DNA of 37,087 bases from Sneathiella sp. (GTDB lineage: Bacteria > Pseudomonadota > Alphaproteobacteria > Sneathiellales > Sneathiellaceae): the NCBI GenBank assembly GCA_021741195.1, contig JAIOYL010000010.1, positions 1 through 37,087 of the forward strand, written 5' to 3'. Below the pieces are notes generated by a model. The model had not been told where the DNA came from. It saw only the letters and a program-made list of their open reading frames with translations, and did not search any database. A program made the translations under genes and the position numbers. Positions 26,195 to 35,504 of the stretch are shown piece after piece (position 1 is the first letter of the stretch; the number at the start of each line of letters is the position of its first letter).

Positions 26195-27505
26195 ATGGCG
26201 AAATCAGTACCGGCGGCCCTTAATGGGCGCGACAAGGTCAGCAACAAAACGAAAATATCTATCGTCGGCCTCGGCTATGTCGGGCTTCCGCTTGCAGTCG
26301 CGCTGGCGAAAAGCTTCGATGTCATCGGCTTTGATGTGAACGAGGAGCGGGTTGGCGAGCTCCGCCATGGCCTTGACCGGACTTTTGAAATCGATACGCC
26401 GAGCCTGCGGGCGAGCAGCATGCGCTTTACGACGGATATAAATGACACGCGCGATGCCGATGTTCATATTGTCACGGTCCCTACGCCGGTTGATAAAGAC
26501 AACAAACCGGACCTCGGACCGCTCAAGAGTGCCTGTGACGCTGTTGGTCCGGTCATGAAGGAAGGCGCCATTGTGGTCGTCGAAAGCACGGTTTATCCGG
26601 GCGTCACCGAAGATTTCTGCGGGCCTATCTTGGAAGAGAAGTCAGGAATGAAATCCGGGGAAGAATTTTACCTCGGATATTCTCCGGAGCGCATTAATCC
26701 TGGTGATAAAGTCCATACGGTTGACAAGATCATCAAGGTTGTCTCGGGCCAAACGGAAGAAGTGACAGATATTCTTGCCGATATATATGGCTCGGCAACG
26801 ACGGGCGGGACCTTCCGCGCGCGCAATATCAAGACGGCTGAGGCCGCGAAAGTCATTGAAAATGCCCAGCGCGACATCAATATCGCGTTCGTCAATGAAG
26901 CAACGATGATCTTCCAGAAGCTCGGTATCTCCGCCTATGACGTGCTGGAGACCGCGGGCACGAAATGGAATTTCCTTAATTTCACGCCCGGCCTTGTCGG
27001 CGGCCATTGTATCGGCATCGACCCCTTTTACCTTGCCCATCGGGCCAACGAGGTCGGACATTTCGCCGACCTGATTTTGACCGGTCGCCGCATCAACGAA
27101 TCCATGGGCAAGTTTATCGCCGACAGCATTCATAAAAACCTGGACGGGAAAAGCAAGATTCTCATCCTCGGATTAACGTTCAAGGAAAATGTCCCCGATT
27201 TGCGCAATACCAAGGTCAAGGATATCATCACGGTGCTGCGTGATCTCGGTCATCAGGTGGATGTACATGATCCGCTTGCCGACAAGGAAGAAGCGAAGCA
27301 GTTCCTTGATATCGACCTGATTGAAAGCCTGTCGGATTTGAGCGGTTATGACGCCATCGTCGGCGCGGTTGCCCATTCCGTTTACAAGGATCTTTCCACA
27401 GCGGCAATCGAGGGGATGATGATCGGCAAGGGCCTTGTCGCGGACGTCAAGGGTATCTGGCGTAATACGGAATTTTCTCCCGACATAAAGCGCTGGCAGC
27501 TCTAG
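26195..27505 (+). CDS. Nucleotide-sugar 6-dehydrogenase (TviB/WbpO-like)
   Basis: A 436-residue cytoplasmic enzyme that oxidises C6 of a UDP-sugar to a uronic acid in two NAD-dependent steps. The NAD-binding motif is ISIVGLGYVGLPLAVALAK (residues 21-39). TVPTPVD, ESTVYPGVTE and YSPERINPGD follow, and the catalytic Cys is near residue 270 in GLVGGHCIGIDPFYL. The LGLTFKENVPDLRNTK segment is typical. The pattern fits UDP-GlcNAc/GalNAc dehydrogenases (TviB/WbpO) better than UDP-glucose dehydrogenase, but the substrate is not proven. The ATG at 26195 is preferred; a TTG at 26132 is possible. It stands alone on the plus strand, and its last four bases overlap the heparinase-like gene tail-to-tail. 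Confidence 0.92.
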   Translation: MAKSVPAALNGRDKVSNKTKISIVGLGYVGLPLAVALAKSFDVIGFDVNEERVGELRHGLDRTFEIDTPSLRASSMRFTTDINDTRDADVHIVTVPTPVDKDNKPDLGPLKSACDAVGPVMKEGAIVVVESTVYPGVTEDFCGPILEEKSGMKSGEEFYLGYSPERINPGDKVHTVDKIIKVVSGQTEEVTDILADIYGSATTGGTFRARNIKTAEAAKVIENAQRDINIAFVNEATMIFQKLGISAYDVLETAGTKWNFLNFTPGLVGGHCIGIDPFYLAHRANEVGHFADLILTGRRINESMGKFIADSIHKNLDGKSKILILGLTFKENVPDLRNTKVKDIITVLRDLGHQVDVHDPLADKEEAKQFLDIDLIESLSDLSGYDAIVGAVAHSVYKDLSTAAIEGMMIGKGLVADVKGIWRNTEFSPDIKRWQL

Positions 27506-29148
27506 TCCGAGAGGCGGGTCAAGGCCCATTTGATCAGGATCGGTTCCTGATCGATGAGCTGGCCGTTAATGACGATTTGCTGGTTACGGCGCCGCTCACC
27601 CGGTTCGCTGCAATAGACACTTTCCTCAAGCGATAGCGTTGGCGCCCCTGTCAGAAACTTCCATCCTGTCCCACTCGGTGTCCGGATAAGGATATTCTTG
27701 CCGCCTGCGCTTCTTGAAATACTCAAATCGGGATGAAGGTGAAAACGTATGGTGAAATGGGATCGGCCCGAGGGCGGCATCCGCTCCGGAATAATCTGGT
27801 CCTCCCCCCGCAAGGCAAGGCCGCTTGCATCCAGGTAGAGACGGCGGCGGTGTAATGCCCCGATTGACATTAAATAACCTTCGCTTTCGAGATCGAGCCA
27901 GATATTTCCGTCCTCTTCATTGCGGACAACCGGATTGTGTTGGCTATCCCCCGATGATCGTTCGGGAAAGACGGCATTCAGATTGTTAAAGCTGAGGGTT
28001 GAATGGGCGGCCGTGGCCGCCAATGCCTTTCCCCAGCTGGACGTGAGATCGCGCACGGCCCCGCAATTGACAATGAGACGCTCCCGCCCATAGCTGAACT
28101 CGAAGCTGAGAAGGCCTGAATGGCGCAGGTCCTGCTTGTCGCGTCCACCTTCACCGCTTTCAAGGATCAGCAGCGCCCGCCCCGCCTTGAGCCGTTCGAA
28201 GCCGCCTTGTGGAAAGCGGTGTGGCGGTCGGCCCGTGGCGTCCGATAGCGATAGCAGATTGTCGCATTGGCCCTCTTTCAGTCGCATACCTCCGTTGAAG
28301 AGCGCGAGGCAACCATCGCCATGCTGGAAAAACCGGATCGCCGGAGCCAACCGGTCGATCGCGTTATTGATTGCTACGGGAACCATTTCGCTCGCTGCCA
28401 TCAATGTATTGCGAAGCCCGAGGAGATCGCCGAGCAACGTGAGATGTCGTTCCGGATTGCGGGAAATGTGGCAGCCGTCGGCCAGTACTACGCGGTTAAG
28501 CTCGGCTTCGAGTGACGTCAGCAAGCGATCGCAATTTTTCCGCATATCGGCAAATCCGAGGGCGCCATAAAGCAACGCCTGCCAGGTTTGCACCTTGTCT
28601 TCCGTCCGGGGCTTGGTTTTGCTGATCCGGCTTAAATGGACGTACTGGCGGCGGAGGGAGCGCAGGAAACTGAAATCGCTTTCCTCCTTTTCCAGGAGGA
28701 AGTCGCTATGGCAGAACCAGGCGATCAGGCGGCGGGCAAGCACTTCTTCGTCCCAGATATAGGGATGATAGATATCGAACCCGGCGATCCAGGACTGGAT
28801 CAGCGCACGGGCATGGCGCCTTGCCGCCTCGCTGCCATTGGCAGCAAAGTCCCGCAACCAGCCGAATTCATGTAATTCCTTATGCCAGGCGAGTGGCATG
28901 CCCAGGGCTTGCCAGGGTTCCTGGTTGCCCAGTTCGATGCTGAAACCGGCAAAATCAAACTGTCCCTGGAATATATTGTCGGCGCGTTCCCCGTCACCCG
29001 GAAAAATATCGGCGGGAGCAAGCGCGAGCCTTTTTGGCACCCGGCATTTCAGGCTGGCCTGATAAGCACCGCTTGAAAAAATGACATCGGAAACGGAGCG
29101 CCGCGACGGCAGGCCTTCTTTCGCAGGCATTATCGCGGTTTTGCTCAT
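27502..29148 (-). CDS. Heparinase II/III family protein
   Basis: A 548-residue protein. The N-terminal half is helical, as in the alpha/alpha toroid of uronate-polysaccharide lyases ([32 protein letters not shown]). The C-terminal half is the heparinase II/III beta domain ([48 protein letters not shown]). Family members cleave or bind acidic polysaccharides. I see no signal peptide, so it seems cytoplasmic, and its substrate is unknown. Its start overlaps the rpe stop by four bases (ATGA), implying translational coupling. Its 3' end overlaps the opposing nucleotide-sugar dehydrogenase by four bases. Confidence 0.9.
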   Translation of the reverse strand: MSKTAIMPAKEGLPSRRSVSDVIFSSGAYQASLKCRVPKRLALAPADIFPGDGERADNIFQGQFDFAGFSIELGNQEPWQALGMPLAWHKELHEFGWLRDFAANGSEAARRHARALIQSWIAGFDIYHPYIWDEEVLARRLIAWFCHSDFLLEKEESDFSFLRSLRRQYVHLSRISKTKPRTEDKVQTWQALLYGALGFADMRKNCDRLLTSLEAELNRVVLADGCHISRNPERHLTLLGDLLGLRNTLMAASEMVPVAINNAIDRLAPAIRFFQHGDGCLALFNGGMRLKEGQCDNLLSLSDATGRPPHRFPQGGFERLKAGRALLILESGEGGRDKQDLRHSGLLSFEFSYGRERLIVNCGAVRDLTSSWGKALAATAAHSTLSFNNLNAVFPERSSGDSQHNPVVRNEEDGNIWLDLESEGYLMSIGALHRRRLYLDASGLALRGEDQIIPERMPPSGRSHFTIRFHLHPDLSISRSAGGKNILIRTPSGTGWKFLTGAPTLSLEESVYCSEPGERRRNQQIVINGQLIDQEPILIKWALTRLSD

Positions 29149-29810
29149 GCGTGACCCAGCAAGGCTTTTATGTTGGCGGCATATTGTTCCGGTCCGCCGT
29201 TAAAGACGGCGCTGCCTGCAACCAGCAGGTCGGCCCCCGCCTCAATGACAAGGGGCGCTGTTTTGGCGTTGATCCCGCCGTCGACCTCAAGATCGATATC
29301 GCGGCCCGACGCGTCAATCATGCCGCGCAAGGTGCGGATTTTATTGAGCTGCGAGGCGATGAATTTCTGCCCTCCGAACCCGGGATTAACGCTCATGACC
29401 AGGATGAGATCGATCTCATCCATGACATGTTCCAGCGCTGTGGCCGGCGTTGCCGGATTGAGCGACACGCCGGCCTTGATCCCGTGGGACCGGATAAGCT
29501 GCAGGCTGCGGTGGAGATGCGCGCCGGCCTCCTGATGTACAGTAATGATATTGGCGCCCGCATCGACGAATTCGCCGATATAGGGATCAACCGGGGAAAT
29601 CATCAGATGGCAGTCAAAGGGGATGTCGGTGTAGCCGCGCACGGATTTCGTCACGGCGGGGCCAAAGCTGATATTGGGAACGAAATGACCGTCCATGATA
29701 TCGACATGGATATAGTCCGCGCCTGCCTCGGTTACCGCCCTGACCTCTTCGCCCAGCTTCGCGAAATCCGCCGCGAGGATGGAGGGCGCTATTCTGACCG
29801 GTTTACGCAT
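29145..29810 (-). CDS. rpe: Ribulose-phosphate 3-epimerase
   Basis: A 221-residue TIM-barrel enzyme interconverting ribulose 5-phosphate and xylulose 5-phosphate in the pentose phosphate and related pathways. The opening [29 protein letters not shown] (metal-binding His and catalytic Asp), [12 protein letters not shown] and LEVDGGIN (second catalytic Asp) are all present. The length is normal. It lies 75 bases after rsmB on the same strand and overlaps the heparinase-like gene by four bases. Confidence 0.97.
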   Translation of the reverse strand: MRKPVRIAPSILAADFAKLGEEVRAVTEAGADYIHVDIMDGHFVPNISFGPAVTKSVRGYTDIPFDCHLMISPVDPYIGEFVDAGANIITVHQEAGAHLHRSLQLIRSHGIKAGVSLNPATPATALEHVMDEIDLILVMSVNPGFGGQKFIASQLNKIRTLRGMIDASGRDIDLEVDGGINAKTAPLVIEAGADLLVAGSAVFNGGPEQYAANIKALLGHA

Positions 29811-29885
29811 GATGTTTCCTCAAATGACTTCCGGTCCTCGTCGAACCCATGGCAAGCTTTTGTTTACCATGTCGCATTAGGGGGC

Positions 29886-31184
29886 TCAAGCTTGAGCGCC
29901 AGAAATTTTCACAAGCCGCGCCGCATAGAAGCCGTCCATGCCGCCCAAATGAAACGGCAGGCAGCGAAGATCGCCGTCGGCATTTATGAGTTCGCTTGCG
30001 CCGCCGATTTCCGCCGGATGAATCGGCTGTCGTTTCAGGCTGGGGTCACGGGCGAGAAGCGCCGCGATCTGCTGCTCGCCTTCCTCTCCTTGCAAGGAGC
30101 AGACACTGTAGACCAGAAGGCCACCCGGCGCGAGTTGCGTCGACGCCGCCTCCAGAAGCCGGGCCTGTAACAAGCTGAGTTTTTCAACATCCGCCGCGGA
30201 TTTGAGATAGGCGACGTCGGGATGGCGACGAAGTGTGCCGGTGCTGGAACAGGGCGCATCCAGCAAGATCCCGTCCGGCTTTTCAGGCGCCGTGAATGTT
30301 TCCGCGTCCGCAACTTGCAAGATTGCAGTCAGGTGCAGGCGGATCAGGTTTTCTTCAAGCCGCCCCAGTCGTGATTTCGAGCGGTCGAGCGCGATGACGC
30401 GTGCTCCGGCTGCGGCCAGTTGCGCCGTTTTACCGCCAGGCGCCGCGCATAAATCGACGATCAGCTTGTCTTTAACATCCCCGAAGAGTTTCGCCGGTAG
30501 CGCCGCCGCCGCATCCTGCACCCACCATTCTCCCTCGTCAAAACCGGCGAGATCAGGGAGGGAGCCGCCGGATTTACGGCGAAGTGTCCCCGTCGGCAGA
30601 ATGTTCGCTTCCAGCCGTTCCGCCCATGCTTCTGGATTGCTCTTGACCGAGATATCAAGCGCGGCCTCGTTCAAATGGGCCAGCGCGATCTTGCGGGCAA
30701 TCTCGGCGCCGTAATGCGCCTCCCAGGCGGTCCAGAGCCAGTCCGGTGTATTCGAACGCGGAATATCAATCTTTTCCAGCAGCTTCGCGCCTTGGCGGTC
30801 GATGCGACGGAGCAGCGCATTGGTAAGCCCCTTGTGCTTGCTGCCCGCCGGGACAAGCTCCACGGTATCATGAACGGCCGCATGGGACGGGATATTCAGG
30901 AACAGGATCTGCGTTATGCCGATGCGCAAAATATGTTGCAGCTCCACTGCCTTTTCCGGCAGCGGCCGGTCCAGCATTTTATCGATCAGCGTATCGATAA
31001 CACCGAGATGACGGAGCGTGGTTGAGGTGATCGCGCGGGCGAGCGTGCGGTCACGCGGCGACAGGCCCTTTAATTCGGGATCAAGTACTTCTTCAAGAAG
31101 CTGGCGCTTTTGCAGCACCCTCTTAAGAAGATGCACGGCGGCAGCGCGCGCATTGGCGGGAGGAACATTCATGACCGGCTTCAT
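29886..31184 (-). CDS. rsmB: 16S rRNA m5C967 methyltransferase RsmB
   Basis: A 432-residue SAM-dependent enzyme that methylates C967 of 16S rRNA. An N-terminal NusB-like helical domain (AVHLLKRVLQKRQLLEEVL, HAAVHDTVELV) precedes the Rossmann methyltransferase domain. The SAM loop is DLCAAPGGKTAQLA. The two cysteines are in LDAPCSSTGTLRRHPD (motif IV) and VYSVCSLQGEEGEQQ (motif VI, the nucleophile). It starts at the ATG at 31184 or possibly 31172; no clear ribosome site decides. A 14-base palindrome GCTCAAGCTTGAGC spans its stop codon. It is divergent from sdhAF4 across 58 bases. Confidence 0.95.
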   Translation of the reverse strand: MKPVMNVPPANARAAAVHLLKRVLQKRQLLEEVLDPELKGLSPRDRTLARAITSTTLRHLGVIDTLIDKMLDRPLPEKAVELQHILRIGITQILFLNIPSHAAVHDTVELVPAGSKHKGLTNALLRRIDRQGAKLLEKIDIPRSNTPDWLWTAWEAHYGAEIARKIALAHLNEAALDISVKSNPEAWAERLEANILPTGTLRRKSGGSLPDLAGFDEGEWWVQDAAAALPAKLFGDVKDKLIVDLCAAPGGKTAQLAAAGARVIALDRSKSRLGRLEENLIRLHLTAILQVADAETFTAPEKPDGILLDAPCSSTGTLRRHPDVAYLKSAADVEKLSLLQARLLEAASTQLAPGGLLVYSVCSLQGEEGEQQIAALLARDPSLKRQPIHPAEIGGASELINADGDLRCLPFHLGGMDGFYAARLVKISGAQA

Positions 31185-31242
31185 ACGGGAATTTCAGCTT
31201 GCGGTCTATAGGAGGATCGGAAATACTGGAACAACGGGTTAA

Positions 31243-31443
31243 ATGATCCGAAACCCAACCTCTTTTTACGACAGAGCTGTTATGACACAGAAGAAAGCGG
31301 ACGCTGGCGAGACCAAAAAGGCCGACGGTAAACCGGCGGCGATCAAGCAAAAACAGGCAAAGGGCGAGATCGGCGGCCCCTCCGGTCCGGAACCCACCCG
31401 CTACGGGGATTGGGAACGCAAGGGGATCGTCAGCGATTTCTGA
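31243..31443 (+). CDS. Succinate dehydrogenase assembly factor 4 (DUF1674)
   Basis: A 66-residue protein. The C-terminal signature [20 protein letters not shown] followed by GIVSDF is that of SdhAF4/DUF1674, which binds flavinylated SdhA and helps assemble complex II. The N-terminal half is low-complexity and rich in Lys and Ala. The ATG at 31282 (MTQKKADAG) is an equally good start; neither has a strong ribosome site. It is divergent from rsmB and convergent with the EamA transporter gene eleven bases away. Confidence 0.9.
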   Translation: MIRNPTSFYDRAVMTQKKADAGETKKADGKPAAIKQKQAKGEIGGPSGPEPTRYGDWERKGIVSDF

Positions 31444-31454
31444 GGACGTCGCCC

Positions 31455-32369
31455 CTAGGCTGGCTTGCCGTGTTCCGACAACCAGATGCCGAACAGGACC
31501 AGGCCGAGAGCGACGCCATGGTACATCTCGAAGGGTTCGCCGAGAAAGGTAACGGCGAGAATGGCGGCAAACACGGGCACCAGATTGACAAAAACGCCAG
31601 CCCGCCCCGGCCCGAGCATACCGACGCCGGTGATAAAGGCGATCTGGGCGATGAAGGACGGGAATAGGGTGATCATGGCGATTACCATCCAGCCAGTCGC
31701 CGTCGGCGCCTGAAATCGTTCAAGCCCAATTTCGATAAAGACGAAGGGCAAGGATGTGACAAACGCCGCCAGCGCCATAATCGTAAAGAAGGCTAACGCT
31801 GAAACATTCGGCCGGTTGCGCAGCGCCACCGTATAACCCGCATACAACACACAGGCGGCCAGCATCATTGCATCGCCGCGATTAATTTCAAAACTCGCGA
31901 GCCGCTGAAGCGACCCGCCCGATCCGACAATGACGACACCGGTTATGGTCAGCAGCACGCCGACAATCTGTAACGGCGTCACTTTTGTTTTCAGCGCGAG
32001 AAAGGCGCCGAGAAGCACGAACACGGGGATCGAGCCCTGCAGGATGCCGATATTTACCGCCGTCGTTGAATGGGCGGAAAGATAAAAGAGGATATTGAAA
32101 CCGGTGAAGCCAAGGGTACCCATTGCCAGAATATAACCCAGGCGGTGGCGCAAAATCGGCCAGTCGCGGCGGACATGGTTTCGGGCAATGATTGTGAGCA
32201 GTATGACAACGCCAAACCAGCGCAGGCTGACAATGGCCATGGGCGAGACCTCGCCAACCGCAAGCTTCCCCAAAACCGCATTCATCGCCCAGCAAAGAGA
32301 CGTAAGGGTCAGAAGCAAGTAAGCGCGCAGGTTTCCGGCTTTCGGAACTGTTTCATCAGCTGTGTTCAT
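31455..32369 (-). CDS. EamA/DMT family transporter
   Basis: A 304-residue inner-membrane protein with about ten hydrophobic segments in two EamA repeats. The first repeat begins LLLTLTSLCWAMNAVLGKLA and the second DAMMLAACVLYAGYTVALRN. Short inter-repeat loops and the Pro-Val-Phe run near the end of each repeat (GSIPVFVLLGAFLAL, NLVPVFAAILAVTFLGE) are typical. Such carriers export metabolites or amino acids; the substrate is not predictable. It lies nine bases after the EVE gene on the same strand, so it may be the last gene of that run. Confidence 0.9.
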   Translation of the reverse strand: MNTADETVPKAGNLRAYLLLTLTSLCWAMNAVLGKLAVGEVSPMAIVSLRWFGVVILLTIIARNHVRRDWPILRHRLGYILAMGTLGFTGFNILFYLSAHSTTAVNIGILQGSIPVFVLLGAFLALKTKVTPLQIVGVLLTITGVVIVGSGGSLQRLASFEINRGDAMMLAACVLYAGYTVALRNRPNVSALAFFTIMALAAFVTSLPFVFIEIGLERFQAPTATGWMVIAMITLFPSFIAQIAFITGVGMLGPGRAGVFVNLVPVFAAILAVTFLGEPFEMYHGVALGLVLFGIWLSEHGKPA

Positions 32370-32378
32370 TTGTTCTGG

Positions 32379-32792
32379 TCAGAGCCCGCCCATCTTGCTG
32401 ATCAGTTTCCATGACGCATTATCCACCGGAACGACCGATAGGCGGCTCTGGCGCACGAGCGCGAGGTTTTCAAGCCGGGGCTCGGCCTTGATATCGGCAA
32501 GGGTAACCGGTTTGGGCAGGGACTTGACCGCCTTGACATCGACCATGCCGAAGCGGCTCTTGGCATCACTCGGGTCGGGATAATATTCCTTGATAACCTC
32601 AACGATGCCGACAATTTGCTTTTCCGTCACGGAATGATAGAAGAAGCATTGATCGCCGATTTTCATTTCTTTCAGGTTGTTGGACGCTTGGTAATTGCGC
32701 ACGCCATTCCAAAATGTCCCATCTTCACCGGCATCCAGCTGATCCTGCCATGACCATGTCCCGGGTTCCGATTTCACAAGCCAGTGGTTCAT
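32379..32792 (-). CDS. EVE domain protein
   Basis: A 137-residue protein made of one EVE domain, the PUA-like fold of thymocyte nuclear protein 1, thought to bind modified bases in nucleic acid. Marks are WLVKSEPGTWSW, DGTFWNGVRNYQASNNLKEM, GDQCFFYHSVTEKQIVGIVEV and MVDVKAVKSL (fragments of one block). The ATG at 32792 has AAGGAG five bases upstream; a TTG one codon earlier is rejected. It is followed after nine bases by the EamA gene and lies 34 bases after the acyl-CoA dehydrogenase gene. Confidence 0.93.
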   Translation of the reverse strand: MNHWLVKSEPGTWSWQDQLDAGEDGTFWNGVRNYQASNNLKEMKIGDQCFFYHSVTEKQIVGIVEVIKEYYPDPSDAKSRFGMVDVKAVKSLPKPVTLADIKAEPRLENLALVRQSRLSVVPVDNASWKLISKMGGL

Positions 32793-32826
32793 CAATGCTC
32801 CTTCGTCTTCGGCTAGAGTCCTAACC

Positions 32827-33987
32827 CTAGTTTCTCATGCCCGGATAAATTCCCATTTGCTTGGCGATAATTTCCAGCATGATCTCGTTGGCGCCGCCGC
32901 CGATCCCGGTCAGGCGAAGATCGCGGTAGGCGCGGGAAATCCAGTTCTCCGACATAAAGCCCTGTCCACCCCAATATTGCAAGCAGGCGCTCGGGATTTT
33001 ATTGGCGAGACTGCCCATCATGAACTTGGTCATGGAGGCGAGTTTGGTCACATCCTCTCCGCCAATATATTGCTCGGTCGTCCGGTAGAGAAGGGCCCGC
33101 GCTGCTTCCAGCTCACTCTGCATCTCCGCCATCTTGTGATAGACGACCTGATTATCGAGGATGGTACCGCCAAAGGCTTTCCGCTGACCGGTATAGTCGA
33201 TCGTATCCTCGATCGCCATTTCCATGCCGCGAAGCGCCCGCGCTGCAACGAATAACCGTTCCTCCTGAAACTGCCGCATCTGATACGTGAAACCCTTGTT
33301 TTCCTCGCCAATCAGGTTCCGGGCGGGCACGCGGACGTCATCGAAGTACAGCTGCGCCGTGTCGGAACAACGTAGGCCCAGCTTATCGAGCTTGCGGGCG
33401 ACGGAGACGCCCTTGGTTTTAAGCGGGACGATGATCAGGGACTTGTTGCGGTGCGGCCCGCCTTCTTCCGACGTGTTGGCGAGAAGGCAGATCCAGTCGC
33501 CCTGCACCCCGTTCGTGATCCACATTTTCGATCCGTTGATCACAAAGTCACTGCCATCACGCCTCGCAGATGTGCGGGTATTGGCAACATCCGAGCCTGC
33601 GCTCTCTTCACTGACGCCAATGCAGCCAACCATTTCGCCAGCGATGGTCGGGACCAGAAATTCCTGTTTCAATTCCTCGCTGCCGTATTTGGTGAGCGCC
33701 GGGGTGCACATGGTGGTCTGCACGCCGATGGAGGTGGAGACGCCGTTCGCGCGAATGCCGCCGAGAGCTTCGGCGAACACCATCTCGTAGGAAAAATCAA
33801 GATCCAGTCCGCCATATGCGACGGGCTTGCCGATGCCGAGCAGTCCAGCCTCGGCCAGGAGTTTCATCACCCTATGGGCAGGAAAGATCCCGGCGTTTTC
33901 CCATTCATCGACATTGGGGTTGATATGTTCTTCAATGATCCGGTTTATGGTTTGCTTGAGCGCGATATGCTCTTCTGTAAACAGCAT
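32827..33987 (-). CDS. Acyl-CoA dehydrogenase, catalytic base in the LCAD/IVD position
   Basis: A 386-residue FAD enzyme that oxidises an acyl-CoA to the 2-enoyl-CoA and passes electrons to ETF. The flavin segments CIGVSEESAGSDVANTRT and KMWITNGVQGDW are standard. The usual medium/short-chain catalytic Glu is absent: the segment reads GIGGGANEI (361-369), with Gly364 where the Glu would be. Instead FQEERLF places Glu243 where long-chain and isovaleryl-CoA dehydrogenases keep their base. This favours a branched or long substrate, for example citronellyl-CoA (AtuD-like), but that is inference. The ATG at 33987 has AGGTGG upstream. It stands between the YciI and EVE genes. Confidence 0.92.
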   Translation of the reverse strand: MLFTEEHIALKQTINRIIEEHINPNVDEWENAGIFPAHRVMKLLAEAGLLGIGKPVAYGGLDLDFSYEMVFAEALGGIRANGVSTSIGVQTTMCTPALTKYGSEELKQEFLVPTIAGEMVGCIGVSEESAGSDVANTRTSARRDGSDFVINGSKMWITNGVQGDWICLLANTSEEGGPHRNKSLIIVPLKTKGVSVARKLDKLGLRCSDTAQLYFDDVRVPARNLIGEENKGFTYQMRQFQEERLFVAARALRGMEMAIEDTIDYTGQRKAFGGTILDNQVVYHKMAEMQSELEAARALLYRTTEQYIGGEDVTKLASMTKFMMGSLANKIPSACLQYWGGQGFMSENWISRAYRDLRLTGIGGGANEIMLEIIAKQMGIYPGMRN

Positions 33988-34075
33988 TGTGCCACCTGTC
34001 GTTGTTCTTATTGTTTTTTTGAGGGGTCAACTAGACCATGAAATTCCGGTGATGGCAATGCGCTTCGACGCAATC

Positions 34076-34363
34076 CTATAGTCCGTCGCCAATCACATGT
34101 TTCCAGGGCTGGACGATGACGCTGTCGAACAGACCGGCCGCCGCGTAAGGGTCTCCGGCAATCCAGGCCTTCGCGGCGACAAGGTCGCTATCTTCAAATA
34201 TCAGGATGCTACCCGTTGGCGTTTCGCCATCTGCGTCCGTTGTTGGCCCGCCGAGTTTAAGGGCGCTCCCTTTCGCTTTTAAAAAGGCAAGGTGATCCGG
34301 GCGGGTGTCGAGCCTGACCTGAAGATGACCGGGTTTATCAGTGCAATGGGCGATAAAAAGCAT
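34076..34363 (-). CDS. YciI-like protein
   Basis: A 95-residue ferredoxin-like-fold protein of the YCII family. Features are the N-terminal LFIAHCTDKPG, TRPDHLAFLKA with the conserved His near residue 24, and a GDPYAAAGLFDSV segment where the family has an Asp-Pro pair. Function is not established. The ATG has a strong AAGGAGG. It begins 18 bases after the gpsA stop on the same strand; YciI beside gpsA is common in alphaproteobacteria. Confidence 0.9.
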   Translation of the reverse strand: MLFIAHCTDKPGHLQVRLDTRPDHLAFLKAKGSALKLGGPTTDADGETPTGSILIFEDSDLVAAKAWIAGDPYAAAGLFDSVIVQPWKHVIGDGL

Positions 34364-34381
34364 GTCTTTCCTCCTTATATA

Positions 34382-35386
34382 TCACGAAAAGCCCGCGAGC
34401 CTTTCGTCGCGAAACGGCCGTGCGAGCAAATCCTCGATGGCGTTGGAGACGGCGATACCACCATTCAATATCTCGTCGACCGCAAAGCAGATTGGCATCT
34501 CGATATTATATTTCTCGGCAAGGCGGCAAATGGCGGAGGCGGTATAGACGCCTTCTGTGACGCTATGGCGCTGCTGCAAAATTTCCCCGAGAATATCACC
34601 TTGCCCCAGCGCCGCGCCGAGTGAGAAATTCCGTGAGGTAGGCGAGCTGCAGGTGAGAACAAGATCGCCAAGACCGGATAGGCCCATCAGGGTTTCGGCG
34701 CGGGCGCCGCGCTTTTCGCCGAGCCGCAATATCTCTGCCATGCCCCGGGTTATGAGCGCGGCGCGGGCGTTCTCGCCAAGCCGTCCGCCGGAAACAACGC
34801 CGCAGGCAATGGCGAGCACATTCTTGACGGCGCCTCCAATCTGGGCGCCGATCACATCGTCCGTCAGGTAGGGCCGGAAGGCCGGCAGGCCGATAGCCTT
34901 TACCAGCTCCCTGCCAATTTCCGGATCCTGACAGGCAAGCGTTGTGGCCGTCGGTAACCCAAGCGCAATTTCCCGGGCGAAATTGGGTCCTGACAAAATG
35001 GCGAGCGGATTATCGGGTACGATTTCTTCCATCACCTCACTCATCATTTGCCCGCTGTCTTGTTCGATCCCCTTGGCGCAGATGACCAGAATAGTTTGCG
35101 CCGCCAGCGCCGGTTTTAATTGTGCAAGGGTTTCACGGACATGTTGCGCAGGCACGGCCAACAGCAGGATTCTCGACCGCGCCGCCCGCGCAAGGTCCGA
35201 GGTTGCCTCGATCCCTGCCGTTAGCGGGATAGTGTCAAGATATTTGCGATTGATTTTTTCCCTGTTGAGCTCCTCGGCATGAGCTGCATGCCGGGTCCAG
35301 AGCAGCACATCGTTCCCGGCCTTTTTGGCTGTCATGGCAAGGGCCGTTCCAAAAGCCCCCGCGCCAATTACATTCAGTGTCGTCAT
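34382..35386 (-). CDS. gpsA: NAD(P)-dependent glycerol-3-phosphate dehydrogenase
   Basis: A 334-residue enzyme that reduces dihydroxyacetone phosphate to sn-glycerol 3-phosphate for phospholipid synthesis. The dinucleotide motif NVIGAGAFGTALA is at residues 5-17. GPNFAREIALGLPTA, the catalytic Lys in GGAVKNVLAIACGV, GLSGLGDLVLTCSSPTSRN and VTEGVYTASA follow in family order. The length is normal. It lies 118 bases downstream of the VTT membrane protein gene and just upstream of the YciI gene, which is probably in the same transcript. Confidence 0.97.
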   Translation of the reverse strand: MTTLNVIGAGAFGTALAMTAKKAGNDVLLWTRHAAHAEELNREKINRKYLDTIPLTAGIEATSDLARAARSRILLLAVPAQHVRETLAQLKPALAAQTILVICAKGIEQDSGQMMSEVMEEIVPDNPLAILSGPNFAREIALGLPTATTLACQDPEIGRELVKAIGLPAFRPYLTDDVIGAQIGGAVKNVLAIACGVVSGGRLGENARAALITRGMAEILRLGEKRGARAETLMGLSGLGDLVLTCSSPTSRNFSLGAALGQGDILGEILQQRHSVTEGVYTASAICRLAEKYNIEMPICFAVDEILNGGIAVSNAIEDLLARPFRDERLAGFS

Positions 35387-35504
35387 CAGGCTCGTATTTT
35401 CCGTATAGCTCGCGTCCAGGATAAAGGTTGATTAACATGAACAGCGCCTAACATGAAGCAGAGAATGGTGGAGGGAGTCGTCATCGGATGCTGTCCCGGT
35501 GGTT

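Noticed and set aside
29884-29897. 14-base perfect palindrome across the rsmB stop codon
   Set aside because: No T-tract follows and it is partly coding, so I cannot support a terminator or operator; it may be chance.
29151-30170. 339-codon open frame opposite rpe and rsmB
   Set aside because: It spans two real genes and the gap between them on the other strand, so it is an antisense shadow.
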